From Sanguinoderma infundibulare (lineage: Eukaryota > Basidiomycota > Agaricomycetes > Polyporales > Polyporaceae): a stretch of DNA of 64,000 nucleotides. The notes under the pieces were generated by a model. That model worked only from the letters and a program-made list of their open reading frames with translations. It made no database searches and was not told the origin of the DNA. The stretch is from assembly GCA_032821775.1 (NCBI GenBank), contig JAVLRN010000002.1:1178001-1242000 (forward strand), written 5' to 3'. The stretch's first letter is position 1; every line of letters starts with the position of its first letter. Shown here piece after piece: positions 9,314-21,520 of the stretch. Both the position numbers and the translations under genes were made by a program.

Positions 9314-10982
9314 CTAACTTGAAGCCTCCTCTACCGCGCGATCAGCCCGCAATGCACCCATCATGCGCATGACAGCGTCCCATCCAGTGTTGTCGTCGTC
9401 TATCTCTGCCGGGCCCGGAAGCTTCAAAGTTGGGAACAGCGCGTCGATCATAGCAGCCGCACGCGCGCACGTCTGCTCGTCCTCGCACTTCCAATGCAAG
9501 TCGAGAGTCCGCAGCGGATGTCCACCGGCACGTCCGCCCGGCGGGGCGTTCACTACTCTTGTCGCGGACGTCGTGGTACCCAGGTCGATCTCGGGCAGCA
9601 CAAGGTGACGGAGGTTAGGGCAGCGCTCGGCAGCGGCGACGAGGACACGCGCGGTGGGGCGGGTCACTGCGAGGCCCTCGGCTGTGTCACCATCCCCCCA
9701 GTCCGAGAGGTAAAGGATATCCAGCGATGGCCAGGCGCTGAGCATCTGCACGAGGTCGTCGTCGGTAATCGAAGGGAGTGGATTAAAATTGCAACTGAAG
9801 GCAGCGAGCGCACGCAGGGCGAGCGCGGGCTGGACAAGATCTAGGATGGACTTGGGAATCGCTTCGCTCTCGCAGTCGAAGTTGGACTCCAGTGAGAGCG
9901 TGGAGAGCGTCTTCGGGACATGCGAGAGCACCGAGGCGATACATTCGGCGGCGCGCGTTGCGGGCGGGTCCTGCCACATGAGGACCTCGAGATGTTGGAG
10001 GTGAGGGGGAGACGTCGCGGCGAGGAAGGAGCGGATGTCGGAGGTGCTGCCGGCGATCGCGAGATGGGTGAGGGACTGGAAGCATCCTGCGAGCTTCGCG
10101 CTGTCGTCGCGGACGTGGACGGAGAGGGCTTGGAGATGCGGGCTTGCAAGTGCGACCGTGGTGAGCGCAGAAGCGTTCGTATTGATACCCAGCGAGATGT
10201 CGAGCTCTCGCAAGCCGTTCAGCGGCATCATCATTTGCCAGTCTATGTCGTATGTACGATGCCCTCCTAGTGGAGATGGAGTGTCAATCCTCAGACTTGA
10301 CAGGGACGGTGCGCGTTTGGAGATATACGCCAATGCGCTCGTCAAAGCTTGCTGTGTCGAGGCACTGAGTTCTAGGGTGAGATGTTTCAACGTGGGGGAG
10401 AGGAGAGGGGGTCTGAAGAGCGTTGTGTCGTCCTCATTCAGCGTGACTTCGAACCTTCCTAACACTTTGAGGCGGGGAAAGAGGCGGCTGACGTCGCGAC
10501 CGTAGCGATCCAGAAGGGTGTCCAAGAACTTGAACTCATAGTACTGAGCCCACATGCTGTTTATCAGCCGGACACGGCTGGCATACGTCTCGAGCCTGGC
10601 CCAGTCCGCTTCGCTAGGCTGTCCATCGAGCAGCTAGATTTCAGACAAGCCATCAGCACGACGAGACCTTTGTTTGCATATGAACAGCGACGCTCACATT
10701 TTCAGCCCCAAGCTTATACTGGGGTAATATCCTGAACAAATGGCCGAAATCATGGAGCTGTGACCAGAGCACGGAGAGCGCAACCTCGGAAACGAGTTTG
10801 GACACGCGTGAAGCTGCGGCGAGGGTATGCCGCCTCTCGCGCTCCTCGATTCTTCCGCGAAGCCGTGGCGCCTCACGGTTCTTGCGAGGAGACTCGGATA
10901 TCAAGGGATCAGGCGAGAAATGGCTGAAGATGAGCTCGGCGATATCTTGACACATAAACGTGCCCTGAATCGTAGACTGCAT
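9314..10982 (-). CDS. F-box/LRR-type protein
   Basis: Exon 10982-10698 and exon 10633-9314 join over a 64-nt intron (GTGAGC...ATCTAG, phase 0), giving 534 residues. The N-terminal exon carries an F-box-like motif (CQDIAELIFSHFSP, then LAAASRVSKLVSEVALSVLW), the part that normally binds Skp1 in an SCF ubiquitin ligase. Exon 2 is a run of irregular leucine-rich repeats (LRTLDL, LKHLTLEL, LDILYLSDW), the presumed substrate-binding part. The start MQSTIQGTF was chosen over an upstream Met because paralogues in the window begin at the same place. No breaks are seen, so this copy is probably functional. The substrate is unknown. Confidence 0.8.
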
Positions 10983-11597
10983 GATGCTGAAAGATGACCT
11001 GGTAGAGCGAAACGAGTTCCAGGGCATTATCATGATGCAAAATGTGGCAGAATTACCTCAGACTGCCATGGCGGTGGAGATGACTCGAGGCTGAAGACAA
11101 AGAGCATCGCCCGCCGTGGCGCTGCGGTTGTATGACGTTCCCGATGGATCTGACGCGCCTTCAGTAACGTGCCCCTATTTGGGTTGCCCCTGTTCACACC
11201 CTTATTCGACTGACCACAAGCATTCGTCCAATCTGTGAGTTTTATATCGACGACCTGTTTGTAGGCAGTAAGTACGCGTAAGTTTTATGGAGGAGAGGAA
11301 GATGGCATGCCAATTTACTTAAGTATTTCTGGTGAATACGATGAAGATTGAAGGATTACAGGTCATTTAATGCACTCAATGGCAGCTCTGAGTGGATAAG
11401 TAATGGAACGGACTCTGGCAAACCACACGGCGGTGAGTCGTGACGTGGCCTGGCAGACCGACGCGTGATGTTCGCGTGACATAACGCGTCAAGTCACACT
11501 GTGCCATCGCGTCTGGCGTCTCACGGGCGTTTACACAGTCGTAACTTAGCCACGACGACGGTCCCCCGCCAGCATCCTGGCCCGCGAGCACACACTG
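10983..11597. promoter_or_regulatory. Divergent promoter region between F-box gene and CHL1
   Basis: A 615-bp gap between the head of the minus-strand F-box gene and the head of the plus-strand helicase gene. No protein-like ORF is seen. It presumably serves both promoters. No convincing TATA box was found. Confidence 0.5.
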
Positions 11598-14500
11598 ATG
11601 TCTCTGAAGCTCCCAGTTCCGAATAAATTCGATGCCTTTCCATTCAAGCCTTACGATATCCAACTAGACCTCATGCGACAGGTCTTTTCCGCGATCGAAG
11701 ACAAGAAAGTCGCGATAATGGAAAGTCCAACGGGCACGGTAAGCATTAATACCGCGAATTAGAGTATGAGAAGCTAACGACACGACAGGGGAAAACACTC
11801 AGTCTGTTGTGCGCGTCGCTCACCTGGCTCAAAGACGAACACGGCCGAGCGCGGACCGGCAAACTTGAGACGGAAGGCGGGAGCTTGGACGGTAATGCGA
11901 CCACAGACGATTCACGTTTTGATTTCTCTAATTATGTGTCTACTAGGTCCTGACTGGGTCCTCGCGCAGACAATTGACCGCCGCCGTCGACAGCTCGAAG
12001 CCGAGGAACTCGAGTACGCGGAACGCCTCGCCACTGCACGGAAACGCGAAGCTCAGCTCCGGAAGCTCTCGCGGGGACATGTGCGGAAGAAGCCAGTGTG
12101 TATCTTCACATGATCTCCACAGTCCTCTTTGATGTTACACAGCCCACGCCCTCCCTTGACGTTGTTGCTGGCCACTAACTATCTTTTCATCAGCGACTTT
12201 CACCCGAGGTCGAAGCCCGCGCAGATGACGGCGACGAGGACGCCTTGTTTCTGCCAGACTCTGCTCAGGACGACGATGAGCAGAGCAACATCTCTCCCGC
12301 GGTGCTTGCCCTCATGCGGAAGTGCGTTCTGCACTTTTGAGATTCATTCATATCCGCTCATCTGTCATTTTATAGGCTGCAGGGCCCTGCATCTTCACAA
12401 GACTCTGAGAGAGAGCCTACGTGCACGAAGATTTACTACGCTTCTAGAACGCACTCGCAGTTGGCGCAGGTGCTGCACGAGCTCGAGAAGCTCAAGATTA
12501 AACTCAACGTCTCCGTACCGTCCGGTCCGTCTCTCCCCACCGCACGCAAACCTCCAGACGCCAATCGCGCTGGCAAGCGATCCGTGGAAATGCGCGAAGA
12601 GCACGAAGGTGGAGATGAGGTCACCGCAGGGACTGGTCCCCGTGCCGTGTCATTGGGGTCGCGGAAGCAGCTCTGCATCCACGAGCGACTCAAAGAGAAG
12701 GCAGGGGACTTGGACGAGGCTTGTCGACAAATGCTTGGAGGTAATGTTCTCAGCTTAATGTTGCGCTATACATTCTGACGGAATCCGTGAGCAGAGAAAG
12801 GAAAGAAGAGATGCCCGCATCTCCCACCGGCAGACGAAGAGATGCGGATGCTCGACTTGAGGGACCAGATATTGGTACGTCGCACCTCGTGAGATGCCAC
12901 AGCGCGTGCCGACCTATGCATTTTAGGCGACGCCGAAAGACATCGAAGACCTCTTCCACATCGGCCAGGCCGCGGATACGTGTCCATACTTCGGCTCGCG
13001 GCGCGCGATTCCACAAGCACAGGTAATGCTCCATCGCGCCATCTAATTCATGTAATCGCGCACTGACAGCTGCTCGCGCACACAGCTAGTACTCCTACCA
13101 TACAACCTCCTCCTGCAGAAGACCGCGCGTGAAGCCCTAGGCATCGATCTCACAGACCAGGTCGTCATCATCGATGAGGCGCACAGTACGTTCTTCTATC
13201 TTTTATATGCCAACCGCTTGATACTGACTTACCTCCCTCGTGCAGACCTGACGTCAACCCTCCTCTCGCTCTCGACGACGCGCCTCCCGCTGCGCACGCT
13301 CTCCACCGCGCGACACCAGCTCTCGATTTACCTGGCGCGCTTTCGAACACGATTATCAACCGTTCACGCATTGCACCTGAAGCGGCTGATGAACGTGCTC
13401 GACGCTCTCGCAAAGTTCGTGGAGGAGTGGCGCGAGCCGGGGGCGGAACAGGGGAAGGACCGGGGGAAGGCGAGGAAGAACGGGGACGTGGAGGTGATGA
13501 CGAGCGGGGAGCTGATGACGAGGCTTGGGAGGAAGGCGGAGGGCGTGAATCTGTTGGAGATCGAGAAGTATCTGCGAGAGAGCAAGGTGCGCGCTGGTCG
13601 CCATGGCTAATCGCGAGCGATATGCTGAGAGTTGTCCCAGATCGCGCGCAAGATCTCGGGGTACTCTGTCAAGGAACTAGAGAAGACCGCGGGGCAAGGT
13701 GTGTCGTGACTGTCATTGCGGCTCGTGAGGAGAGGGCTCAGGATGTGCTGTACACTGCAGATACCGTGAAGCTCGCGAAGCTTGCGCGGCTGGCGAATAC
13801 GACCCCTCCGCTGCACGCGGTCGAGAGTTTCATTGTGGCGCTCACGGCGTCGAGCGATGGTGCGTGTCTATTTGACTTGCTTCCTTGGGCGAATGTCGAC
13901 GAACTCGACACGTACTTTCAGACGGACGGGTGACCTTCAGCATAGTCGACGGCTCAGTCGAGATCAAGTACCAGCACCTCAACCCCGCGACGCATTTCCA
14001 GGAAGTCATCGATGCCGCGCGCTCCGTCGTTCTCGCTGGCGGAACGATGTCACCAGTATGTGCTAGTTCCTCGTCTCACGCAATACGATCGTGACTGATG
14101 CGCGCGACGTCAGATGTCGGACATCGTGAACCAGCTCTTCTCCAGCCTCCCGCCGGAGCGCCTCGCGACGTTCTCGTGCGGACATATCATCCCCGCGTCG
14201 AACCTCCAGACGCTCGTCCTCAAGAAAGGGCCGAGAGGCGGGGAACTGACGTTCAAGTTCCAACAGCGGGGTGACGATTCTCTTGTGCGTTGTCCTTCAT
14301 ATTTTGCGCACACTATACCCGGAATGCTAACGTGCGAGCCTCGAAGATCTCCGAGTTGGGACAGATTCTTGTGAATTTTTCGAACGTCGTGCCTGGCGGC
14401 ATGGTCGTGTTCGTGCCTAGCTACGGATTCTTGAACGTCGTTACGGAGAAGTGGAAGGCAAGCGGGGTGCTGGAGAAGCTCGGCATCAAGAAGAAGGTAC

Positions 14501-15247
14501 GCATATAGCACCTCCGCCGCGGCGCAGGGCATGACTCGATTGACGGCATCGCGCATACAGATCTTCTCGGAACCGCAAGAGAGCAACCAGGTCGAGGCCG
14601 TCCTGCGCGACTACGCCGCGGCCGTCAATGACAGCCTGGTGAGCGGGTCATTCTCCTTAACTCCCTACCCCCTCGCTCTCCTTTCCATCCTGACGAGGAC
14701 ATGATGCCAGGATCCCGCGCAAGGCACGAAGAAACGCGGTGCGCTCCTGTTCGCTGTTGTCGGCGCGAAGCTCTCTGAGGGCCTCAACTTCACCGACGAC
14801 CTCGCGCGCGCGGTGATCATCGTCGGTCTGCCGTTCGCGAACCTCGGCTCGCCCGAGCTCCGCGAGCGCATGAACTACGTCAACCGGCTCGAGCAGCGCC
14901 AGAAACTCACCTCGGGCGCGGTGAAGAAGCAGGTTGGGGTGAAGGACGCGAGCACGGAGCTGTACGAGAACATGTGCATGAACGCTGTGAACCAGAGCAT
15001 CGGTGCGTCCGCTGGCTCTGTCACCCGTGTGCGTTTGGAGACCCTGACGTTGACACGGGTCACAGGTCGCGCGATCCGACATCGGGGAGACTGGGCCGCG
15101 CTCGTGCTGGTCGACTGTCGGTATGCGTCCGCGCGAATACGAGGGAAGCTGCCGAAGTGGATCGAGGCCGGGACGGTCGTTACGGAAGGCTTTGGACAGG
15201 CTATGAAGGAGCTTGGGAGGTTTTACCGAGAGAAAAGAGGGGGATAG
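11598..15247 (+). CDS. CHL1: CHL1/DDX11-type ATP-dependent DNA helicase
   Basis: A superfamily-2 XPD-like Fe-S helicase that acts in the nucleus in sister-chromatid cohesion and replication-linked repair (known for the family). It starts at ATG 11598 ([20 protein letters not shown]). Motif I, SPTGTGKT, is split by an intron at 11739-11788. Motif Ia is [10 protein letters not shown]. The four Fe-S cysteines appear as [22 protein letters not shown] and DTCPYFGS. Motif II is VVIIDEAHN, with an intron after DEAH. Later motifs are [43 protein letters not shown] and, across an intron, [14 protein letters not shown]. About a dozen short introns are present. The frame is continuous when these are removed, and the gene ends at TAG 15245-15247. 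Not every boundary was fixed. Confidence 0.9.
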
Positions 15248-15713
15248 GTGAGCTAATTTGTGTTTAAGAGCTGGTAATATTTGGAAAGGTGACTTATTGT
15301 CTTTGTGACCTCGAACGCGCAGGCCGCATTAGAGCATATGTATCCTACTAGATGTGAGTGCTTACATGACTGATATATTCTGAATAAACTGTCTTTCGAT
15401 AGGCGATGAAACTTGTCCACAACCATAGAGTCAACTGATACAGGAACAAAATATGATGAGCCCTGACTAGGAGGCGTCTGAAAATATCTCCAGGCTCCTT
15501 TGCACGAGGTAGGCTCGGCGCGAGCACTTAGTAAAGTCTATGCGGCGTCCTGTTGCGCCGGAGATGGCCCTGGAACGCTCACGATAGCGTGCTGCGTGGG
15601 CCTGACCAAATTCCTACGTGCTGCGTTCTGTCTAGCTCTGCGATTCTTGTCCTGACCATACATCATGTACTGGCAGCGTTTTAGTAACAATTGCCGACTA
15701 CTGTAGGTATTAG
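15248..15713. other. Convergent intergenic region
   Basis: A 466-bp gap between the 3' ends of CHL1 and the next F-box gene. It holds an AATAAA at about 15383 that could serve as a poly(A) signal for the plus-strand gene. I see nothing else in it. Confidence 0.45.
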
Positions 15714-17421
15714 TCACGGAGCCGCAGTGCGTCCCCCGTCGTCAGACTCCATCCGTGCAACTTGAAAGCCCACCGCGTGTTTGCGGCCAACCTGCATAGC
15801 GCAGACCAGACTTGAGAGTCTGGCCCACCCGTCTTCAGCGTCCCGCCCAGGTCTCGGTAGTCTGACCGACGGAAACAGTCGGTCGATCATCACCGCAGCA
15901 CGCATGCTCGTCTGCTCGTCCTCCTTGTGACGGATCGCGTCCACACGGAGTTTAAGCTTCTGAAGTGTCGAATGCCTTTTCACGGGTGGCATCGCGTCCA
16001 AGGGGGGCGTCTCGGCCAGGCCCGTTCGGGGCAGCTCTAGGATGCGGAGGTTGGGGCACCGTGCGACGACGATGGGGAGGACGAGGATTGTCGGCCGGCC
16101 CGGGGAGAACTCATTATTTCTACCATCATCCTCGATGCGGAGGGCGATGAGGACAGGCCAGGCGTCCAGTATCTGAGCAATATTATCGTTGCTGATGGAT
16201 GGGAGAGGATCGAACCGGAAGACGAAGCGGGTGAGCAAGCGCAATGCGAGTACAGGGTGGATGACGTCCATGACGGAGGTGATCTCGTGGGAGGCCCGAT
16301 AGTACTGAGACTCGAGCTCGAGGATCGATAGCGTCTTTGGGACGCTTGACGGCACAGCGGCGATGCATTCGCGGATGTGTTGGGCCTCAGCATCGCGTAA
16401 GAAGGAGATTGCAAGGTAGTATAGCTGGGGAGAGGATACTGCGTCGAGGAAGGACTGGATGTGGGCCGCACGTCCGCTAATACTGAGATGTGTGAGGGAC
16501 TGGAAGGAGACCCCGAAGTGGCCGCAGTCGTCACCAACGTGAATGAATAAGGTGTGGAGATGCAGGAATTGAGCGATCGTACCCAGCGAGGAGCGGTCCA
16601 CGGGTAGACTAGGGGCAATGTCCAACTCGCCTAGGAACTCGAACGGCGCCATCGTCCAAGAGAGTGGCTCGCCCCAATTCCTGTCACCCGAAATCTTCAG
16701 AGTTCGTAGAGACGGAATCACGGCAACGATGCGCGCGAGCGCGCTGGTCAGGAGAGCACCGTTGTCGTGCTGCTCAGGATGGTATAAGAAGTCGAGCCCG
16801 ATCCCGATTTCGAGGCATTTCAAGTGAGGAGCGAGGAAGTAAAGCTGAAATGAGGTGTCATCCACAGGGACTTGGAAGCTGGCTAGTGTTGTGAGCCCGG
16901 GGAAGAGACGGCGCAGATCATGGTCGTAGCGGTCCAAGAAGACTTGCCAGATGCGGAGGTCTGACTCTGAGGGTTCAATATGGCCAACGCAGATCTCCCG
17001 CACATGTGCGGTGTACGCCTCCAATCTCTCCCAATTGGCTTTCGTTGGCTCTTCAAACGTCTAAGCCGTTAAACATCGCATTGTCATCATTGCGACCATA
17101 GACAGATGGGCTCTAAAGGATTGTCCTCACCTTTTTAGATGAAAAGGACCAGGTTCTGTATTGAGGTAAGAGCCTGAACAAGTGCTCGAAATTACGAAGC
17201 TGCGACCAAAGGACCGACAAAGCGGCTTCGGATATGGGCTTGCACACGAGCGCTGCGGAGGCAAGGGTGCGTCGCTTTTGGAGTTCTTCCCAATCATTGA
17301 AATATACCCGCTCATAGTCTCCGTGCAAGTGAGAGGGCAACGTGGGGCCGGCCGATAGACAGGTGAAAACTGCTTGAGCGATCTCTTGACAAAATAGCGC
17401 GCGTTTGGTTGCGGTCGCCAT
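15714..17421 (-). CDS. F-box/LRR-type protein
   Basis: Exon 17421-17131 and exon 17060-15714 join over a 70-nt intron (GTGAGG...GGCTTAG, phase 0), giving 545 residues. The F-box-like segment reads CQEIAQAVFTCLS, then LASAALVCKPISEAALSVLW. The LRR part keeps the cluster's hallmarks: LWSQLRNFEHLFRLLPQY at the exon-1 end, ISNDNIAQILDAWPVL in the middle, and MIDRLFPSVRLP near the C-terminus. It is closest in layout to the copy at 9314-10982, and both flank CHL1. Likely an SCF substrate receptor. No inactivating change is seen. Confidence 0.8.
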
Positions 17422-17676
17422 AGAGACGCGTCAATATCGTCGAATCAGGGGGCAGCCTATGTTCAAGTCAGTCAGCCGTCCCAGAATAGCCATCGAGAAT
17501 GTTGTTTACCTTTTGCTGGCAGCCCCGATAGTACTACTAGCGCCAGAGGAGTTCGATGGATGGTAGATGATGTAGCAGAAGCCGCCGACTCGGCATCGTG
17601 CCATTGAAACCTCCCACGCGCGTGCCGCGTGATGTTACATTATGATCTGGCAGGTACTACAAAAGTCCAACCAGCC
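17422..17676. other. Upstream region of the F-box gene
   Basis: A gap of about 250 bp between the F-box gene start at 17421 and the end of the next fragment. It presumably carries the promoter; no motif was identified. Confidence 0.3.
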
Positions 17677-18260
17677 CTAAGCACGCTTGTGGTCGGCGAT
17701 GGGAACGGTGAGGTTAGCGGCTCTCGCGTCGAAATCGACGTCCGTGAGGTGCAGCCAAACAAGACGAGGGCACTGAGTAGCGAGCGTGACGAGAGCACTG
17801 AACGTCAGCCGCTCCAGGAGGGCAGGGGCGGCTCGCAGCTTCAGGCCGCGGCCAGGCGTTGGCGAGTGCGAGTACGTCGTCATCCATTAAGTGCAAGGTC
17901 GACCCGCCGAAGTCAATAGATAGGTCGTCCAGCGCGGTGAGGGAGGCCAATGAGGTTAGGACCGCCTTAAGATGGATTGTGCTCTGAACGCTGTGCAGGT
18001 CTACCAGTGTTTCGAGATCGCAATAGACCGCGAACTTGCGCAGGTTGGCACGAAGCTTGGTCGTGGCACGTTGCAGGAAATCTAACAGAGTTTCGAGCGT
18101 GGCAGAAGCGGAAATATGGAACGAAACCGACTGGAGGTTGGGCGAGGCCAGCGCGTCGACGAAGGCGTGGAGGTTCTTCATTGATCCTGCGAGCCTCAGG
18201 CGTCGTAGGTCCGGGATCGCGAGATGATAGGCATCCGGCAGCTCCTCATCCCAAGTGTCA
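17677..18260 (-). pseudogene. F-box/LRR fragment, minus strand
   Basis: LRR-like coding sequence with no F-box exon. It includes YHLAIPDLRRLRLAGS, LTALDDLSIDFGGSTL and the cluster motif MDDDVLALANAWPRP. After that motif the frame shifts and continues as FSALVTLATQCPRLVWLHLT, with a stop at 17677. Upstream (to the right), the frame passes straight into the antisense of an oppositely oriented F-box C-terminus. The piece therefore lacks its N-terminus and carries a frameshift near 17850. It is a rearranged remnant. Confidence 0.65.
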
Positions 18261-18261
18261 A

Positions 18262-18709
18262 GATCGATCTCGAGCTGCTCCCGAACCTTACCACGTTCCC
18301 TCTCACGTACGACGAGCCGTCGCAGCTGAACAACGGCGATGGACGACCCATCGGACAGACCATCCTCTCGCTCGTCTACTTCGCCACGCGCACCCCTTCC
18401 CTCGCAGAGCTCTCGCTCTCCAACGTACACATCGACCCACGCACGGAGACACGAGAGATCCCTCTTGCACGTCACCCCTTGCGGGACTTGACGCTCGAGT
18501 ATCTCAGTACAGCCGCACGGAGAGGCAGCGTAGACGACTCGGAGAAGTGCGAGGTCAAGGCGGCCGTTCTCATCGACCATATGTTCCCCAACCAGGACTT
18601 GTCCGACGTCGCGCTTGACTCGTTGAGGCCGTCCTACGATGATGGGCAGTGGGAGATGGTGCGGCAAGTATTGCTCGCGATTGAGAATGGGCGGAAGCCG
18701 CTCCAGTGA
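18262..18709 (+). pseudogene. F-box/LRR C-terminal fragment, plus strand
   Basis: About 145 residues from LLPNLTTFPLTYDEPSQ to ENGRKPLQ and a TGA. It carries the C-terminal signature of the family: ATRTPSLAELSLSN, LARHPLRDLTLEYL, AAVLIDHMFPNQDLS, and WEMVRQVLLAIENGRK. No F-box exon lies upstream. It begins head-to-head with the minus-strand fragment, and both contain the same family segment (ATQCPRLVWLHLTDV against ATRTPSLAELSLSNV). The two therefore come from two paralogues, not one gene split in half. Confidence 0.65.
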
Positions 18710-19400
18710 CCGGCGGGAGCGGAACTTGGAAGATGGTAGCGCGTGGCTTGTTTGCGAAGCAGAATCAGAGCCAGCGGTGAACGAGGTGATGGGAGAGGAC
18801 TTTTGACGTCACTTCATATGCTTTACAACTCACGGAACAGCCTGCGTACTACACATACATGAATGGAGCATGTAATGACAGTGGCTCCGTAGGCGAACGA
18901 TATGGTGGATTAATATCGCGGTGGTCCATTGCTTGGATGACATGGACTTTATGGCTACTAATGAACCAGGGGATATCTGGATATTCGAGGGGTCCGTATA
19001 CGTAACGGGGCCGCGAGGTGCTTTAGACCACGGTGTAGAGGAAACCGCACTGGTGTTGAAAGATCAGCACGCCGCGCAGCTGAGATCCCCGCCTGTCCTG
19101 AGGCAGAGCGTTTCCAGCGAGATGAACGCAGTACTCTTTATAAGAGCGTACACCGAACGCAGCGTAGACGTTATTGACCTCCATATCCGGTGCAGCATTG
19201 CGAAGCATTCGGAAGAATGTTGATGAGATATTGGCCAGCTCTCCATCGCTCGTTGACTCGCTGTTTTGACGGAAGGATAAATGCACATATCCGAGGGCTG
19301 GGCTGAGCACCAATAGTTCACTACAGGCGCCCGAGTGCACATTGCCAGGTATCGCCATCATCCACCCGCTCCTCAGCATATAGTCCTTACTGGTCATCCA
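18710..19400. other. Intergenic, no gene supported
   Basis: A minus-strand open frame of 126 codons (19403-19023) is present, but I see no domain, signal peptide or splice structure that supports it. Probably the promoter side of the plus-strand carrier-like gene. Confidence 0.35.
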
Positions 19401-19417
19401 CATGCCTCGACGCTCTG

Positions 19418-20338
19418 TTGAGCTTGATGCAACTTTTAATGCGCTGCTCCGGCAATCTCAGCCAGGATGACCTCTTCTTTGCCATCTTCTCGCTCTCGAG
19501 TACATCCGCAAACACGGTTTCGTACCCTCTCGATCTTGTGGCCACCATACCAGATCACGGACCTTCAGAGGAATCCTGTGCGGTTTCCGACTTATCAGCC
19601 GCGTTTTGCGCATGGAGGGCCTCAGGGCTGTGTGATAGGCACCTAGCTGACGCGGCGTCGACACCTTTGCTGAAGTACGTCTCTCCACTTGCGCGCCCAT
19701 CGCATCTGTTCTTCTATACCCTTATTCACGCCCTTGCAGCTTGAAGAAGGGTTTCTTGTGACGTCCCGCTGCTCCAGGCCGTCAAGCGTACCCTTGTCTC
19801 CACTACCTGGCCAGTTCTCCTCGATGCGCCCACGGAGCTGGCCATCGGTTTCGTCGCAGTTGTGGCCACCCATGCGATCTCTACCCCGCTTGGCGTCATC
19901 ACGGTGCGCCTTCAGACAAGCGAGGATGAAGGCGATGGCGGAAATGATGAACACGCCCTGACTGGTTTCGAGAGCGGGGCACCAGAGCGGCTGAAGGCCA
20001 ATGGGCCACGATTTGTCGAGGTTATAACAAGGATATACACCGAAGAGGGGTTGCACGGCTTCTGGGGAGGTGCGTATCACACATACATGGACGTCCGCAG
20101 GGCAAGACTGACTGACACAGGCTTCCGCCTAACGCTCCCGCTTTGCCTCTCTCCCGCTCTCACATTCCTCTTCATGCAAATCCTCGGCCGCCTCCGCTTC
20201 CGCCGCGGATCTCCATCCACGTCTCGGGCGACATTGGTTCTAATCATGGTCCACCTTTCGCCTTGTCCTTCCACAATAACTTACTCAACAACTCAGTTTA
20301 CATTGCGTTGGCTCCTTGGTAGCCTCCCGCCAATGTAA
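19418..20338 (+). CDS. Mitochondrial/peroxisomal carrier-family protein, model incomplete
   Basis: Carrier features are visible: a first-helix motif ANTVSYPLDLVAT (PxD signature), a third-repeat-like HAISTPLGVITVRLQTS, and EEGLHGFWGG followed after a 51-nt intron (20070-20120, GTGCGT...ACACAG) by FRLTLPLCLSPALTFLFMQI. Such proteins exchange metabolites or nucleotides across inner mitochondrial or peroxisomal membranes. The 51-nt intron is a multiple of three and has no stop, so the unspliced frame stays open. The join near 19676-19766 is unresolved (GTACGT donor, several possible acceptors). The first helix lacks a clear ATG in frame, so a 5' exon is missing or the gene is degraded. Confidence 0.5.
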
Positions 20339-20857
20339 ACCTCTCACTCGCGCTCGCATCGGGGAACCTCGATGTGGACCGTTGTCGGGACTCTATACGT
20401 CCCGTCAACGAATCGGCCGTTAACCAATTCGGTTCGGCCATCTGGAAATCAAATAACCCAGGACATACCTGCGCGGCTTTCGCTGTTGTGCCACTGTCAA
20501 GCCCTTCGGAGCCGTGGACATTATCTAGAATTACTCGAGACGAGGAATGACATGTATTTCGTTGTCGTGAATGGAGCTGGCGTGACTTCGAATGATGGCT
20601 CCTTTGCCTGCGTTCGGGCTTATGCCATAGGCTACGGTATCATTTGACTCCAAGCCAAGCAGTTGGTAATGTTGATCTCTGGCGTCCAACGATTATTTAA
20701 TATGCCAAGAAGACCGTACACCATTGCCCTACGAACTCAGCCCTGCGTGTCTTCTCTGGCCTCGCCCAAATACGAAGCAGAACCAGAGTCCGAGACTGGT
20801 CACTGTGTCCACGGCCTCCTACGCAGACTCGTCGCCCTTCGATCAAGCCTTAAGAGA
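20339..20857. other. Intergenic, no gene supported
   Basis: About 520 bp with no protein-like frame on either strand. It separates the carrier-like gene from an F-box remnant. Confidence 0.4.
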
Positions 20858-21520
20858 CTACTTCATCAAAATCCTCCACTCGCCGCACACCGCCAACACG
20901 TTACCCCTCGTGATCTCCACACTCCCCCTCTCCCGTCGCCAGACCAAAATTCTCCTTAATCTAGCATCTAGCTTGCATCCCTCCACTGGCTTCACGACAA
21001 TCTCCCAGCCTCTTTCCGTGTGCTTCGGCCCAGCTTCCATGAACGGAAACAGCCTGTCCATCATCGTCTCCGCACGAACGCACATGTCCCTGTCCTCGCA
21101 CCGCGACTTCAAGTCGAGCGTTCGCAGACGGAGTCTGAGCGGCGGTGGCATCTCGTCCGCAGGCGCCGTGCTCACATGGACCTCGGGCAGCTCGAGGATC
21201 CGGAGATCCGGGCAACGCGCGGCGATCGCGGGGAGGATGTGGATGGTCGGGCGTGCGAGCGCCGGGGGTGGTGGGGGTTACATCCAGTTCCGCCCGAAGC
21301 TGAGGGCGGCGAGTAATGGCCAAACGTCGAGCATTCTCTTGAGGTCGTCGTCGCTCAGGAATGGGAAGCGTTCGAAGTGGAACGTGAAGGAGGTGAGTAA
21401 GGGCAGTGCGAGAATGGTTTGGACGATGACGGGGGAGAGATCATCTGGGATGTGCAGTGTTGACTCGATCTTGAACACAGACAGAGTTGGAGGGACATAT
21501 GAGGACAGAGAGGCGATCAT
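20858..21520 (-). pseudogene. F-box/LRR C-terminal remnant
   Basis: Two consecutive minus-strand frames together give the second half of an F-box/LRR protein: IASLSSYVPPTLSVFKIES, then FLSDDDLKRMLDVWPLLAAL, and after a frameshift near 21280 LRTLDLKSRCEDRDMC and MMDRLFPFMEAGPKH. The break lies in a G-rich run (GGGGTGGTGGGGG), a plausible slip site. The F-box exon and the first repeats are missing. Its first codons overlap the stop of the Arg-Gly-rich ORF at 21517, so the remnant abuts an unrelated gene end. Confidence 0.65.

Noticed and set aside
19023..19403. Minus-strand ORF of 126 codons
   Set aside because: No domain, signal peptide or homologous copy in the window. Its length is expected by chance in this composition.
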